Origin: Emticicia sp037153985
GTDB lineage: Bacteria; Bacteroidota; Bacteroidia; Cytophagales; Spirosomataceae
Length of the DNA: 64,000 bases
Direction: 5' to 3'
NCBI RefSeq assembly: GCF_037153985.1
Contig: NZ_JBBAYI010000005.1
Coordinates: 124,001 to 188,000, forward strand
In this document: positions 14,553 through 23,581 of the stretch, in pieces
Layout: each line of letters begins with the position of its first letter
Position numbering within the stretch: the first letter of the stretch is position 1
Position numbers and translations under genes: made by a program
The notes under the pieces: model-generated
What the model saw: the letters and a program-made list of their open reading frames with translations, nothing else
The model's database searches: none
Told to the model about the DNA's origin: nothing

Positions 14553-15872
14553 CTACGCCCCTTTTATTTTGTTGATTAACTCCGACAAAACAAAACTGCC
14601 TATCAGAATGGCAAAGAATATGAGTGCCAGCATAGGGTTATAGATAATCATAGCCAGTAAGGCAATGCAGGCAATAATTAACGCCAGCATTGGCGATACC
14701 GGATATAGCGGTACACTGAAAGGGCGTTTAAGGTCTGGCTCTTGCTGGCGCAACACAAACAACGATACTATCGAGAAAATATACATGGTTAGTGCGCCAA
14801 AGGCCGACAACACAATAATGCTCGCCGTGGAGTTGGTTAATAGTGCAATAATACCCAGTACCATATTTACCACGAGCGCATTGGCGGGTGTTTTAAAGCG
14901 GTTATGTACGCGCCCCAGAAAGCGGGGAGCATTGCCCACACGCCCGAACTCAAAAGTTGACCTTCCGGCGGCTAGCACCAAGCCATGAAACGAGGCTATC
15001 AGCCCGCAGGTACCAATACCCACAATGACCTGATAGATGGTACTTTGCTGGTTAATAACTTTGAGCATAGCCATTGGTAGGGGCGAGTCAGACGTGGAGC
15101 CGTCGGCTTTATAAACGATGGTTTCCCAGCCGTTCACACCAACGGCAGCAATAAACGTAATGAGGCAAAGCACTACCAACGTAGCCATAGCCGAACCAAA
15201 GCCCCACGTAATATCCTTTTGCGGGTGTAACGATTCCTCGGCAACATTGGCAAGCCCTTCGATACCCAAAAAGAACCAGATAGCAAACGGCAAGGCCGCA
15301 AAACTACCTGCCAGACCTTTAGGCAGCGTATTGATAGTGAGGTTTTTAAACTGAAAATCAGGCAGTACAATTACCCAGAATATAATCAGACCCAACACGG
15401 CCAGTATGGTAATAATTAACTCGAAGGCAGAGGCCAGTTGTGTACCCAGCACATTGAGAAGCGTAAATACCAGATAAGCCCCAATAGCGATGCTGATAAC
15501 CGAAAACTGCGGAAAAATTACATTGAAATAAGAGCCAATACCTACGGCAATGGCGGGCGGAGCAAACAAAAATTCAATATTTTGGGCCATACCTGCCAGA
15601 AACCCCCATTTTTTACCTAAGGCCCTGTTGGCATAGTCGAAAGCACCACCGGCTTTAGGAATGGCACAGGCTAGCTCGGCATAACTCAGCGAGAAGCAGA
15701 TGTATAAAATAATCACAACAAACGTGGCAATGGCCATGCCTAAAGTGCCACCTTGCTCAAGCCCTAAATTCCAGCCAAAATACATGCCTGAAATAACGTA
15801 GCCTACGCCTAAGCCCCATAAGAGTGTAGGGGTGAGGCTTTTCTGTAATTTTTCTTCGGATGATTGTGTCAT
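14553..15872 (-). CDS. APC-superfamily amino-acid/ethanolamine permease
   Basis: 439 residues with twelve predicted membrane segments. The N-terminus LLWGLGVGYVISGMYFGWN and the motif SYAELACAIPKAGGAFDYAN are typical of the ethanolamine permease subgroup (EAT/EutP-like) of the APC superfamily, as is PFAIWFFLGIEGLANVAEES. It would import ethanolamine or a small amino acid with cations. In several Bacteroidota this permease lies beside eutB and eutC, encoding ethanolamine ammonia-lyase; none is present in this window. It is monocistronic here. The substrate is inference from family resemblance. Confidence 0.85.
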   Translation of the reverse strand: MTQSSEEKLQKSLTPTLLWGLGVGYVISGMYFGWNLGLEQGGTLGMAIATFVVIILYICFSLSYAELACAIPKAGGAFDYANRALGKKWGFLAGMAQNIEFLFAPPAIAVGIGSYFNVIFPQFSVISIAIGAYLVFTLLNVLGTQLASAFELIITILAVLGLIIFWVIVLPDFQFKNLTINTLPKGLAGSFAALPFAIWFFLGIEGLANVAEESLHPQKDITWGFGSAMATLVVLCLITFIAAVGVNGWETIVYKADGSTSDSPLPMAMLKVINQQSTIYQVIVGIGTCGLIASFHGLVLAAGRSTFEFGRVGNAPRFLGRVHNRFKTPANALVVNMVLGIIALLTNSTASIIVLSAFGALTMYIFSIVSLFVLRQQEPDLKRPFSVPLYPVSPMLALIIACIALLAMIIYNPMLALIFFAILIGSFVLSELINKIKGA

Positions 15873-17066
15873 GTGTAAATTTATAAAATACTTTCAATAT
15901 ATAAAATGCCGCCGACACGATATATTTTCAGGAGGGTGCTATGCCCTTAATACCTTATTTACAGGTAATTGAACTACTCGTAAGAGCAAAAAACTTTTTT
16001 TTCGGAAATGGTAGGAAAACTAAAACAGACTCTTTAGCTTTGTACAAGACAATTTTATATCTATAAACACGCAACTAAATCCTTTCGCTGGTATAGTCTT
16101 AAGATTGCCATCCCTTTTTTAATAAAGTTTCTTTCAGAAATTCCTTCTATCGATAGCGTATAACAATAACTAAGTGATTGGCCTATGTGCCGTTTGTTTT
16201 TTAGTTTGCTTGCCTTGTGCAGCGGGTTTATGATGAGTAGAATATTAACAACTTTATTCTAATGAGAACAATGAAAAAATTTGCCATGACTATTAACACT
16301 AATACTGGAACGGATTAGTATTACCAAATTAACTATGCGTTACCAAAACCATAGAAACGCTTTTGACTGTGGGCTTGCTTAATTTGTCAACAACTTTATT
16401 CTAATGAAAACTATGACAAAAATCTGCTACGCCTCCGAACTCCTGATTGATTGCTGACACGGAGTTATCAGCCCTTTTATTTGTATTATGCCAGTATATT
16501 TGCTTTTATACTGACACGAAAAACTTTGTCTGTGGGTTCGTCTCTATGGGTTTTAATAAAGGTTTTTCTCTTATTTAACCACCAGAACAAACTGCCTTAA
16601 CCGGATTCGCTAGAGCAGGTTTGCATTAGCAAAAAGGTTCTTTTACCGCTTTTATCGGCCTTGTATAGACCATACGAGGAGGGGCTTACTTTGCCGATAG
16701 CTTAGTTAAATGAATGATTAACGTTTAAATTTCACTGCCTATGTAAAAAAATCAACATACTTCAATGTGGCTTGCGGGCTTGGAGAAGCTCCACACACAA
16801 CTTTATGAAAAGAAACAATCGGTTTAAACCCTGATTGACTGATTGGCTTGTGACTAAATAATGATAGTACATATTATTATTTTAATAACCCGAGTATATA
16901 TGCTATGCGTATATGGTACATCGGTATGAATTATATTGCCTGTTTGCTGTGTACTTCATTAGTTTTTATGTCTTTGGCTGGTTTGTATGGCTCATACAAA
17001 TAGGGGCATACTATGCCAGTAATTGTGGCAAACCAAATTAACTACCAACTTTTTTATTTTAATTTT
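15873..17066. other. 1.2 kb non-coding or leader region with duplicated mini-ORFs
   Basis: No gene of normal size lies here. Contents: a -7-type box TAGCTTTG at 16035-16042; a 42-codon open frame at 15941-16066 after a GGAGGG sequence, which I do not trust; two tandem mini-ORFs (16262-16318 and 16404-16457) that share an exact 19-nt 5' sequence; and a third partial copy of that sequence near 16796. The region could be a long leader of the cargo gene or decayed coding DNA. Confidence 0.5.
16247..16407 (+). repeat. direct repeat preceding two mini-ORFs
   Basis: AACAACTTTATTCTAATGA occurs exactly at 16247-16265 and at 16389-16407 (142-nt offset). The last ATGA starts two short frames: MRTMKKFAMT... 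(18 codons, stop at 16318) and MKTMTKICYA... (17 codons, stop at 16457). Similarity continues for about 15 nt into each frame. Confidence 0.7.
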
Positions 17067-20000
17067 ATGCAAAACATACATTTGTTATTACGGCCCTATC
17101 GGCAATGGCTGTATCAGGTTCTGGTGCTTTTATGTATTTCTTTGGCGGCTAGGGCGCAAGACCACGTGCTGGCTGTGCAACTACCCGAATGGGGTTTCGA
17201 TAACCCCACTAATATCAAAACACAAATAGATGAAATGGCTAACAATGGCGTAACGGCTGTGCATTTCAGAATTAGCCTTTCGGACCTTTATAGTTCTTAT
17301 ATCGAGCTTACAAGTGGTACCGGAAATACCACCAAATGGGGGCAGTATGATGAAGTTTTTAATTATGCCTATTCAAAAGGGATGAAAGTAGCCCTGAGTA
17401 TAAATGTAACGGTGCTTAGAGAAAATGTTGACGCTTTTTTTGGCGGAAGCAGTTATCAGTATCTGGCTAAAGACCAATGGGATAAACCGGCACTAATAAA
17501 CCCTAACGGACAAAGTTTCGGGATAGTGTCGTTGGCATATAGCAACGGTGTAGATAGGCTTAAACTGTTTGTGAATAAAGTGGTTAGCCATTTTAATAAT
17601 TTACATTCGGATGCCATTGTCTGGACTTCGGTTACTACTACGGCTCAATGGGAGTTTGGCTACAATTACGAAAACCATGATAAAACAGGTGCAGGGGCAA
17701 CTTTTAAAGAGTATAGTGCCGTGTACGATTATTCCAGTTATGCTGTTGATGCGTTCCGTACGTGGCTGTCAAGCAAATATGGCAACAACATTAACTCGCT
17801 GAAAACCGCGTGGGGGTCTGATGCCAACGGCTATGGGTCTTTTAACGATGTGCAACCGCCGAAATTGAGTGTGTCGGAAGCCAACAGGATATATGTAGAT
17901 ATTAATACTTCAAGACAGGTATTTACGGCTAATGTTAACAGGGGGAAAGACTGGTACGATTTCCAGCAGTCGCTCATCAAGAGTTTTGCCTCAGCCATCA
18001 AGTCGGAGATACAGGGTATCAACAGCAATATTAAGTATGTGCAGGAATATGGCAGCAATGTAGACGAGTATGCTTTGCTAAGAATTGCCTATGACCTGAA
18101 AAGCATTTCGGACGACGTAGACGGCCTGAAAACACAATTCTCGGATTTCCAATGGGATTCCACCTCTCCGCTGATTGCCTCCGATTTGGTCAGAACCAAC
18201 ACAAACAAGCCTATTTATACCGAAATAAATCCGCACGATGTAGTTACACAGAGTTCGGTGCCGCAGGAAACCGCCAATATTACAGAGGCCATGCTCAATG
18301 CAGGTAAGTCGGCTATTAATAATGGCTGTAAATGGGTTGATATTATTGTGCCATCGTGGCATCAGCTTAACCAGAATAGTCTTCAGGATAAAGAATATGC
18401 CGCATCGAAGCTCGTAGCCAGTGGTTTAAGAACCTACACGCCTGTATACATTACAGCCAGCACCAGCCAATGCGTATCGGTACAGGATTTGATAAGCAAT
18501 TACGGCACCGTTATCAGCAACTGGATGGGGGCAAATAACAGTGGCAATACCCGTGTAAATGTTACCCTGAGCAACGGCAATAAATGTTTGAGCGTGTCTA
18601 AGCAGGATTTACTCGTGGGGAATTCATCTTCTACACAAACATTTAAAATCTATGCAAGTAATATTTCTTCATGGAGTGTCTCAACGGCCGACTCATGGTT
18701 GAGTTTCAACACAACGTCGGGAAGTTCTACGACCGATATTAACGTTACCTTACAGGCCAATAGCACCGGAGTAACAAGAAAAGGCAAGGTAACGGTAAGC
18801 GGCGACGGCTTTACACGTTATATCAATGTGTATCAGAATGCAAGCACCACAACAGTATTGCCAGATAGTTGTTATACGATTAAAACAACTATTGCAGGAA
18901 CTAACTTGTATGTGGCCCCTGCATCGGGGAATCAGATACAGCAGGCAGCTCCGAGCGGAACCAATACACAGGCATGGAGAATAACCACGGTTGAACCCGG
19001 GTATTACAAAATTGTGAATGCCGCTAACCCAACTCTAGTATTGGGGCTTGATGTAGAAGATTGTACAACGCTGGGCGATAAACCTGTGCTTAAAGCATGG
19101 GCAAATAACGATTATCAGAAATGGCAGATAATTCATGTAAGTGGTAATAACTGGACTTTCCTGAATAAAGCTATCTGTAAAAGCAGGGCTATTCTGGTAC
19201 CCGGCAACAGCACCACTGCCGGCACTATTTTATCGACTTACGAGTTAATTTCGCCGAGTGATGCGCAACAGGTTTTCACGCTGTCGTTCTCGAGCCTTTG
19301 CCCTTGTGTACCTCCGGCTGCGCCAACGGTTACGGCTAGTTCGTCAACCATTTGTACAACCAACGGCACAAGTTCTACCTTAACTGCCAGCGGGTGCAGC
19401 GGCACTGTTACATGGAATGGCGGCCAGACAGGCAGCACACGTGTGGTAAGTGCCACAGGTACTTACTCGGCCACTTGTACGGTATCGGGCTGTGGTACGG
19501 CTTCTGCGGCTTCTAACGTAATTACTATTACAAATTCATGCCCTGTACCTCCTACGGGTTGTTATACAATTAAAACAACTATTGCGGGTACTAACCTGTA
19601 TCTGGAGCCAACATCAACCAACCTGATTCAACAGGCTGCGCCAACAGGTACAAACAAGCAGGCATGGCATTTTATAGAAGTTGAAACGGGGTATTTCAAA
19701 ATTGTCAATTCGGCCGATACTACCCTTGTGCTGGGTCTGGAAATTGAAGATTGTATTACTTCGGGCGACAGAATAAAACTACGAAGCTGGACAAACAACG
19801 ACTATCAGAAATGGCAACGCATATTGGTGGGTAGCAATTATAGTTTTGTAAACAAGGCTTCATGCAAAAACAGGGCTATTCTGGTGCCAGATTATAGTAC
19901 AGCCGCAGGAACCATTATTAGTACTTATGACCTGATTTCGCCGAGCGATGCCCAACAGGTGTTTACTTTGGCGGCTTCGTCGCTTTGCCCTGCGTGTACG

Positions 20001-21722
20001 CCTCCGGCTGCGCCAACAGTTACGGCTAGTTCGTCAACAATCTGTACGTCAACGAGTACAACTGCAACCCTTACCGCCACCGGATGTAGCGGCACCGTGA
20101 CATGGAGTACAGGCCAGACAGGTAGCACACGAGTAGTAAGTGCCACAGGAACATACTCGGCCACTTGTACTATTTCGGGTTGTGTTACGCCGTCGGTAGC
20201 CTCAAATGTGGTAACTATTAGCAATAGCTGCAAACTTTTGCCGGGTTGTTATACCATTAAAACTACCATTACAGGCACTAACTTGTATCTGGCCCCTGCC
20301 AGTGCTAGCCTGATTCAGCAAACTACCGCCAGCGGCACCAACACACAGGCATGGCAGTTTATTGAGGTTGAACCCGGGTATTACAAAATTGTAAATGCCG
20401 CCAATACTAGTCAGGTGCTAGGCTTAGAAATTGAAGATTGCAGTACTTCGGGCGACAGAATCATGCTCCGAAGCTGGACAGGCAACGATTATCAGAAATG
20501 GCAGGCTATTCTGGTAAGTGCCAATAATTATACGTTTGTTAATAAGGCATCGTGTAAGCAAAGAGCTATTCTGGTGCCGGGGTATAGTACTAGTGCCGGT
20601 ACGATTCTTTCGACCTATGACCTTATCAGCCCAAGCGACCAGCAACAAGTGTTTACGCTCACTACTACGTCGTTGTGTTCGGGTTGTACGCCTCCGGCTG
20701 CGCCAACAGTTACAGCTAGTTCGGCAACGGTATGTAATGGCTCAACGGTTACCCTAACAGCCAGCGGATGTAGCGGCACTGTGACATGGAGTGGTGGGCA
20801 AACTGGCAGCACGCGTGTGGTAGGTACAGCAGGCACTTATTCGGCCACTTGTACGGTGTCGGGGTGTAGCACAGCTTCGATAGCCTCAGAGGTAGTTACT
20901 ATTAACAACTGTTCGTTTCAGGAAGGGTGTTATACCATTAAAACTACTGTTACGGGGGCTAATCTGTATCTGGCCCCTGCCAGTGGCAATCTGGTGCAGC
21001 AGGCGAGTGCCAGCGGAACCAATACGCAGGCATGGCAGTTTACAGAGGTTGAGCCGGGTTATTACAAAATTGTGAATGCCGCCAATACCAGTCTGGTTTT
21101 AGGGCTTGAAGTCGAAGATTGTAGCACCACCGGTGACAGAATTATGCTCAGAACGTGGACAAACAACGACTACCAGAAATGGCAGGTAATACAAATAAGT
21201 GCCAATAACTACACGTTTGTTAACAAAGCATTGTGCAAACAAAGGGCTATTCTGGTGCCGGGTTATAGTACCAGTGCCGGCACGATTCTTTCGACCTATG
21301 ACCTTATCAGCCCAAGCGACCAGCAACAGGTATTTACCTTAACGGCTTCTGGTTTATGTAGCGGCGGGGCGCGTATCCGAAACGATGTGCCACGGAATGA
21401 CGTAAGTGTAAGCGATGAACCGAGATTTGAGTTGAAAATGGTTACGCCGGTATCGTCAGAGTTACAGGAGAATCAGTTTGTGTTGTATCCGAATCCGGCC
21501 CACGACCAGATTGAAGTGAAATTCTATCTGCCGTCTGCCTCAAGGGTTTCTTTTACACTCTATAATGTACAGGGAATCCAGCTTGATAAGCATGATGTAC
21601 AAGGCGAAGCGGGTATTAACACGCACATATTTAAGTTGCATGATTTTAAAAACGGCATTTATGTGCTAAAAGGCGTTTTTGGTAGCAAGCAAGACAGCAA
21701 GAAATTTGTGATTGAAAGGTAA
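17067..21722 (+). CDS. T9SS-exported glycosidase-like protein with BACON and four ricin-type lectin repeats
   Basis: 1551 residues from ATG 17067; an earlier ATG at 17013 would put 18 residues before the signal peptide (ending AARAQ). Residues ~33-470 form a TIM-barrel-like region resembling GH42-type glycosidases, with acidic candidates in TAQWEFGYNYE and PIYTEINPHD (assignment uncertain). Residues ~495-592 resemble a BACON carbohydrate-associated domain. Four ricin-B-like repeats start at residues 602, 832, 1061 and 1288, each beginning CYTIKTT and containing EPGYYKIVNA-like and NNDYQKWQ segments. Ig-like linkers starting PPAAPTVTAS separate them. Residues ~1470-1551 (YPNPAHDQIEV ... KFVIER) are a Por-secretion sorting domain. 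Likely secreted to the cell surface to bind and cut a polysaccharide. Confidence 0.85.
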   Translation: MQNIHLLLRPYRQWLYQVLVLLCISLAARAQDHVLAVQLPEWGFDNPTNIKTQIDEMANNGVTAVHFRISLSDLYSSYIELTSGTGNTTKWGQYDEVFNYAYSKGMKVALSINVTVLRENVDAFFGGSSYQYLAKDQWDKPALINPNGQSFGIVSLAYSNGVDRLKLFVNKVVSHFNNLHSDAIVWTSVTTTAQWEFGYNYENHDKTGAGATFKEYSAVYDYSSYAVDAFRTWLSSKYGNNINSLKTAWGSDANGYGSFNDVQPPKLSVSEANRIYVDINTSRQVFTANVNRGKDWYDFQQSLIKSFASAIKSEIQGINSNIKYVQEYGSNVDEYALLRIAYDLKSISDDVDGLKTQFSDFQWDSTSPLIASDLVRTNTNKPIYTEINPHDVVTQSSVPQETANITEAMLNAGKSAINNGCKWVDIIVPSWHQLNQNSLQDKEYAASKLVASGLRTYTPVYITASTSQCVSVQDLISNYGTVISNWMGANNSGNTRVNVTLSNGNKCLSVSKQDLLVGNSSSTQTFKIYASNISSWSVSTADSWLSFNTTSGSSTTDINVTLQANSTGVTRKGKVTVSGDGFTRYINVYQNASTTTVLPDSCYTIKTTIAGTNLYVAPASGNQIQQAAPSGTNTQAWRITTVEPGYYKIVNAANPTLVLGLDVEDCTTLGDKPVLKAWANNDYQKWQIIHVSGNNWTFLNKAICKSRAILVPGNSTTAGTILSTYELISPSDAQQVFTLSFSSLCPCVPPAAPTVTASSSTICTTNGTSSTLTASGCSGTVTWNGGQTGSTRVVSATGTYSATCTVSGCGTASAASNVITITNSCPVPPTGCYTIKTTIAGTNLYLEPTSTNLIQQAAPTGTNKQAWHFIEVETGYFKIVNSADTTLVLGLEIEDCITSGDRIKLRSWTNNDYQKWQRILVGSNYSFVNKASCKNRAILVPDYSTAAGTIISTYDLISPSDAQQVFTLAASSLCPACTPPAAPTVTASSSTICTSTSTTATLTATGCSGTVTWSTGQTGSTRVVSATGTYSATCTISGCVTPSVASNVVTISNSCKLLPGCYTIKTTITGTNLYLAPASASLIQQTTASGTNTQAWQFIEVEPGYYKIVNAANTSQVLGLEIEDCSTSGDRIMLRSWTGNDYQKWQAILVSANNYTFVNKASCKQRAILVPGYSTSAGTILSTYDLISPSDQQQVFTLTTTSLCSGCTPPAAPTVTASSATVCNGSTVTLTASGCSGTVTWSGGQTGSTRVVGTAGTYSATCTVSGCSTASIASEVVTINNCSFQEGCYTIKTTVTGANLYLAPASGNLVQQASASGTNTQAWQFTEVEPGYYKIVNAANTSLVLGLEVEDCSTTGDRIMLRTWTNNDYQKWQVIQISANNYTFVNKALCKQRAILVPGYSTSAGTILSTYDLISPSDQQQVFTLTASGLCSGGARIRNDVPRNDVSVSDEPRFELKMVTPVSSELQENQFVLYPNPAHDQIEVKFYLPSASRVSFTLYNVQGIQLDKHDVQGEAGINTHIFKLHDFKNGIYVLKGVFGSKQDSKKFVIER
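18870..21360 (+). repeat. four in-frame lectin repeats of about 690 nt
   Basis: Repeat starts (TGT of CYTIK) are at 18870, 19560, 20247 and 20928, giving periods of 690, 687 and 681 nt. Copies 3 and 4 are most alike at the DNA level, with long near-identical runs such as the ACGATTCTTTCGACCTATGA region, pointing to recent duplication or gene conversion. Confidence 0.9.
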
Positions 21723-21742
21723 AAGGCTTGTTGTTTTTTCGG

Positions 21743-21779
21743 CCCTCCATGGTATGCAAATACACTGGAGGGCTTTTTG
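21743..21779 (+). terminator. hairpin terminator of the cargo gene
   Basis: GCCCTCCA at 21743-21750 pairs with TGGAGGGC at 21767-21774, followed by TTTTTG. It is 20 nt past the stop at 21722. Confidence 0.8.
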
Positions 21780-22023
21780 TTTGTGCCACAACAAAGCCGC
21801 ACACCCAGCCTAGCGTTATAAATAGTTGCGGTGATAGCCCCCACGCCGATACCAAAATACTTTACTGTTACTATTAAGGCTTGTGTTTTTGCCCATCAGG
21901 GGGCTTAATACTGAGCCATATAGGAGCTGTAACGGGCTTGGAATTTAAAAAATACAATTTATTTTGGCGATTTGAATTAGCAAACTTAAATTTGTGCAAA
22001 TTTAAAGACCATCATTATTTAAC
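21780..22023. other. intergenic region with a clear promoter
   Basis: Apart from the terminator at 21743 and the promoter at 21964-21994 I see nothing in the space between the cargo gene and the lipoprotein gene at 22024. Confidence 0.5.
21964..21994 (+). promoter_or_regulatory. promoter of small lipoprotein gene
   Basis: TTG at 21964-21966, a 20-nt spacer and TAAATTTG at 21987-21994 match the Bacteroidota consensus TTG/TAnnTTTG. The ATG follows at 22024. Confidence 0.8.
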
Positions 22024-22260
22024 ATGAGAAAGTTAAGCGTGTTATTGTTTGCAGTAGTTGCGGTTTCATTGGCATCATGCGACTATCAAAAAAATAATAG
22101 TATTGAACAAAAAGATGTCCGTAAGGGAGATCAGTGGGTATATGGTGTAAGCCCTGATTCTGCTGCCAGACAATTAAAAAATAAATATACGGCTAATCCA
22201 GAGCTTGAGAAGGAAGCTAACGCTATCCGCGAGAAACTGTATGGAAAAGCAGGGGCTTAA
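22024..22260 (+). CDS. small lipoprotein of unknown function
   Basis: 78 residues. MRKLSVLLFAVVAVSLASC ends in a lipobox (SLASC), so the mature protein is about 60 residues: polar, with GDQWVYGVSPDSAARQLKNK and a helical C-terminus (ELEKEANAIREKLYGKAGA). It has its own consensus promoter. A product of this type would be a periplasmic or outer-membrane-anchored peptide. I do not recognise a family. Its reading frame, RBS distance and promoter make it credible. Confidence 0.75.
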   Translation: MRKLSVLLFAVVAVSLASCDYQKNNSIEQKDVRKGDQWVYGVSPDSAARQLKNKYTANPELEKEANAIREKLYGKAGA

Positions 22261-22375
22261 TTGTTAGCTCATAAGATAGGCAAATTACAATCTTCATAGC
22301 TGTATAAGCTATTGTAAGCATGTAATATGCCTATTTTATTTTTCACACCCATCATAAACAAAACAAAAACCCAAA

Positions 22376-23437
22376 ATGAACATAGCATTAGTAACAGGTT
22401 CGGCAGGTTTGATAGGTAGCGAGTCGGTAGCTTTTTTTGCAGAAAAATTCGATTTAGTTATTGGGGTTGATAATAACTTACGTTCTTATTTCTTCGGCAA
22501 AGAGGCATCAACAGACTGGAACCGTAATCGCTTGGAAGAAAGATTCAGCAATTATAAACATTATAATGCCGATATCCGCTCGGAAGAACAAATCGGTTCG
22601 ATATTTAAAGAATACGGCCACGACATTAAATTAGTGGTGCATACGGCTGCTCAGCCAAGCCATGACTGGGCCGCACGCGAGCCTTTCACCGACTTTACGG
22701 TAAATGCAAACGGAACCCTTGTGATGCTTGAAATGACACGCCAGCATTGCCCTGATGCCGTATTTATTTTTACGTCTACTAACAAAGTATATGGCGATAC
22801 GCCTAACTACCTTCCGTTGGTAGAACTGGAAACCCGTTGGGAAGTAGACCAGAACCACCCATATTATCAGAACGGTATCGATGAGTTGATGTCAATCGAC
22901 CACTCGAAACACTCTATTTTTGGTGCCTCGAAAGTGGCGGCAGACGTAATGGTGCAGGAGTATGGTCGTTATTTCGGAATGAAAACGGCTGTTTTCCGTG
23001 GAGGATGTTTAACAGGCCCTAACCATTCGGGCGCGCAGCTACATGGTTTTCTGGCTTACTTAATGAAATGCGCCATTACCGGAAATCATTATACTATTTT
23101 TGGCTACAAAGGCAAACAAGTACGTGACAATATCCATAGCTGGGACCTCGTGAATATGTTCTGGCATTATTATAATGCTCCACGCCCAGGCGAAGTTTAT
23201 AACGCTGGTGGCGGACGTTTCTCTAACTGCTCAATGCAGGAAGGGATTGCCATTTGTGAAGAAATTACAGGTAATAAGATGAATTACAGCTATGCGGAAG
23301 ACAACCGCAGCGGCGACCATATCTGGTACATATCTGACCTTACCAAGTTCAAAACGCATTACCCAGAGTGGAACTGGAAGTATGACCTCAAAGAAACACT
23401 CGTGCAGATGTACGACAACATCAGCCAGCGTGTGTAA
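22376..23437 (+). CDS. NAD-dependent epimerase, CDP-paratose 2-epimerase-like
   Basis: 353 residues of the extended SDR family. NAD motif TGSAGLIGSE (GxxGxxG) is at residues 8-17, TAAQPSHDWA follows, and the catalytic pair appears as FTSTNKVYGD (S/T) and SIFGASKVAAD (here the usual YxxxK is F-GASK: a Phe sits where Tyr is normally found three residues before the invariant region, as in some CDP-tyvelose epimerases; needs alignment). FRGGCLTGPNHSGAQLHGFL and VRDNIHSWDLV are typical of CDP-paratose 2-epimerases (RfbE). These act in 3,6-dideoxyhexose synthesis, but no other pathway gene is nearby, so the true substrate is uncertain. Confidence 0.82.
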   Translation: MNIALVTGSAGLIGSESVAFFAEKFDLVIGVDNNLRSYFFGKEASTDWNRNRLEERFSNYKHYNADIRSEEQIGSIFKEYGHDIKLVVHTAAQPSHDWAAREPFTDFTVNANGTLVMLEMTRQHCPDAVFIFTSTNKVYGDTPNYLPLVELETRWEVDQNHPYYQNGIDELMSIDHSKHSIFGASKVAADVMVQEYGRYFGMKTAVFRGGCLTGPNHSGAQLHGFLAYLMKCAITGNHYTIFGYKGKQVRDNIHSWDLVNMFWHYYNAPRPGEVYNAGGGRFSNCSMQEGIAICEEITGNKMNYSYAEDNRSGDHIWYISDLTKFKTHYPEWNWKYDLKETLVQMYDNISQRV

Positions 23438-23446
23438 AAGTTATAT

Positions 23447-23490
23447 AAACAAAAAAGGTTCTAATCGATCGATTAGAACCTTTTTTGTTT
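23447..23490. terminator. 44-nt perfect palindrome, bidirectional terminator
   Basis: The arms 23447-23466 (AAACAAAAAAGGTTCTAATC) and 23471-23490 are perfect inverse complements around GATC. The A-run and T-run flanks allow termination on either strand. It follows the epimerase stop by 9 nt and precedes the leftward gene ending at 23582. Confidence 0.9.
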
Positions 23491-23581
23491 GAAGAACCTG
23501 CCTGCAATTTGTTGCTGTCTGGTATGTTGAATTTAAGGGGGGAACTCTTGATGATATATTTTAATGATACCACACAAGTAT

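Noticed and set aside
15941..16066. 42-codon open frame (MPLIPYLQ...) after a GGAGGG sequence
   Set aside because: Bacteroidota rarely use strong Shine-Dalgarno sites, the protein has no recognisable feature, and it lies in a region of decayed or leader DNA.
18870..21360. Regular repeats of about 690 nt that could suggest a CRISPR or transposon array
   Set aside because: The repeats stay in one long reading frame and encode lectin and Ig-like domains; units are far too long for a CRISPR and no transposase is present.
23447..23490. 44-nt perfect palindrome as a possible integration or recombination site
   Set aside because: Its A-run/T-run flanks and position between converging genes fit a terminator; no integrase or repeat of it is seen.
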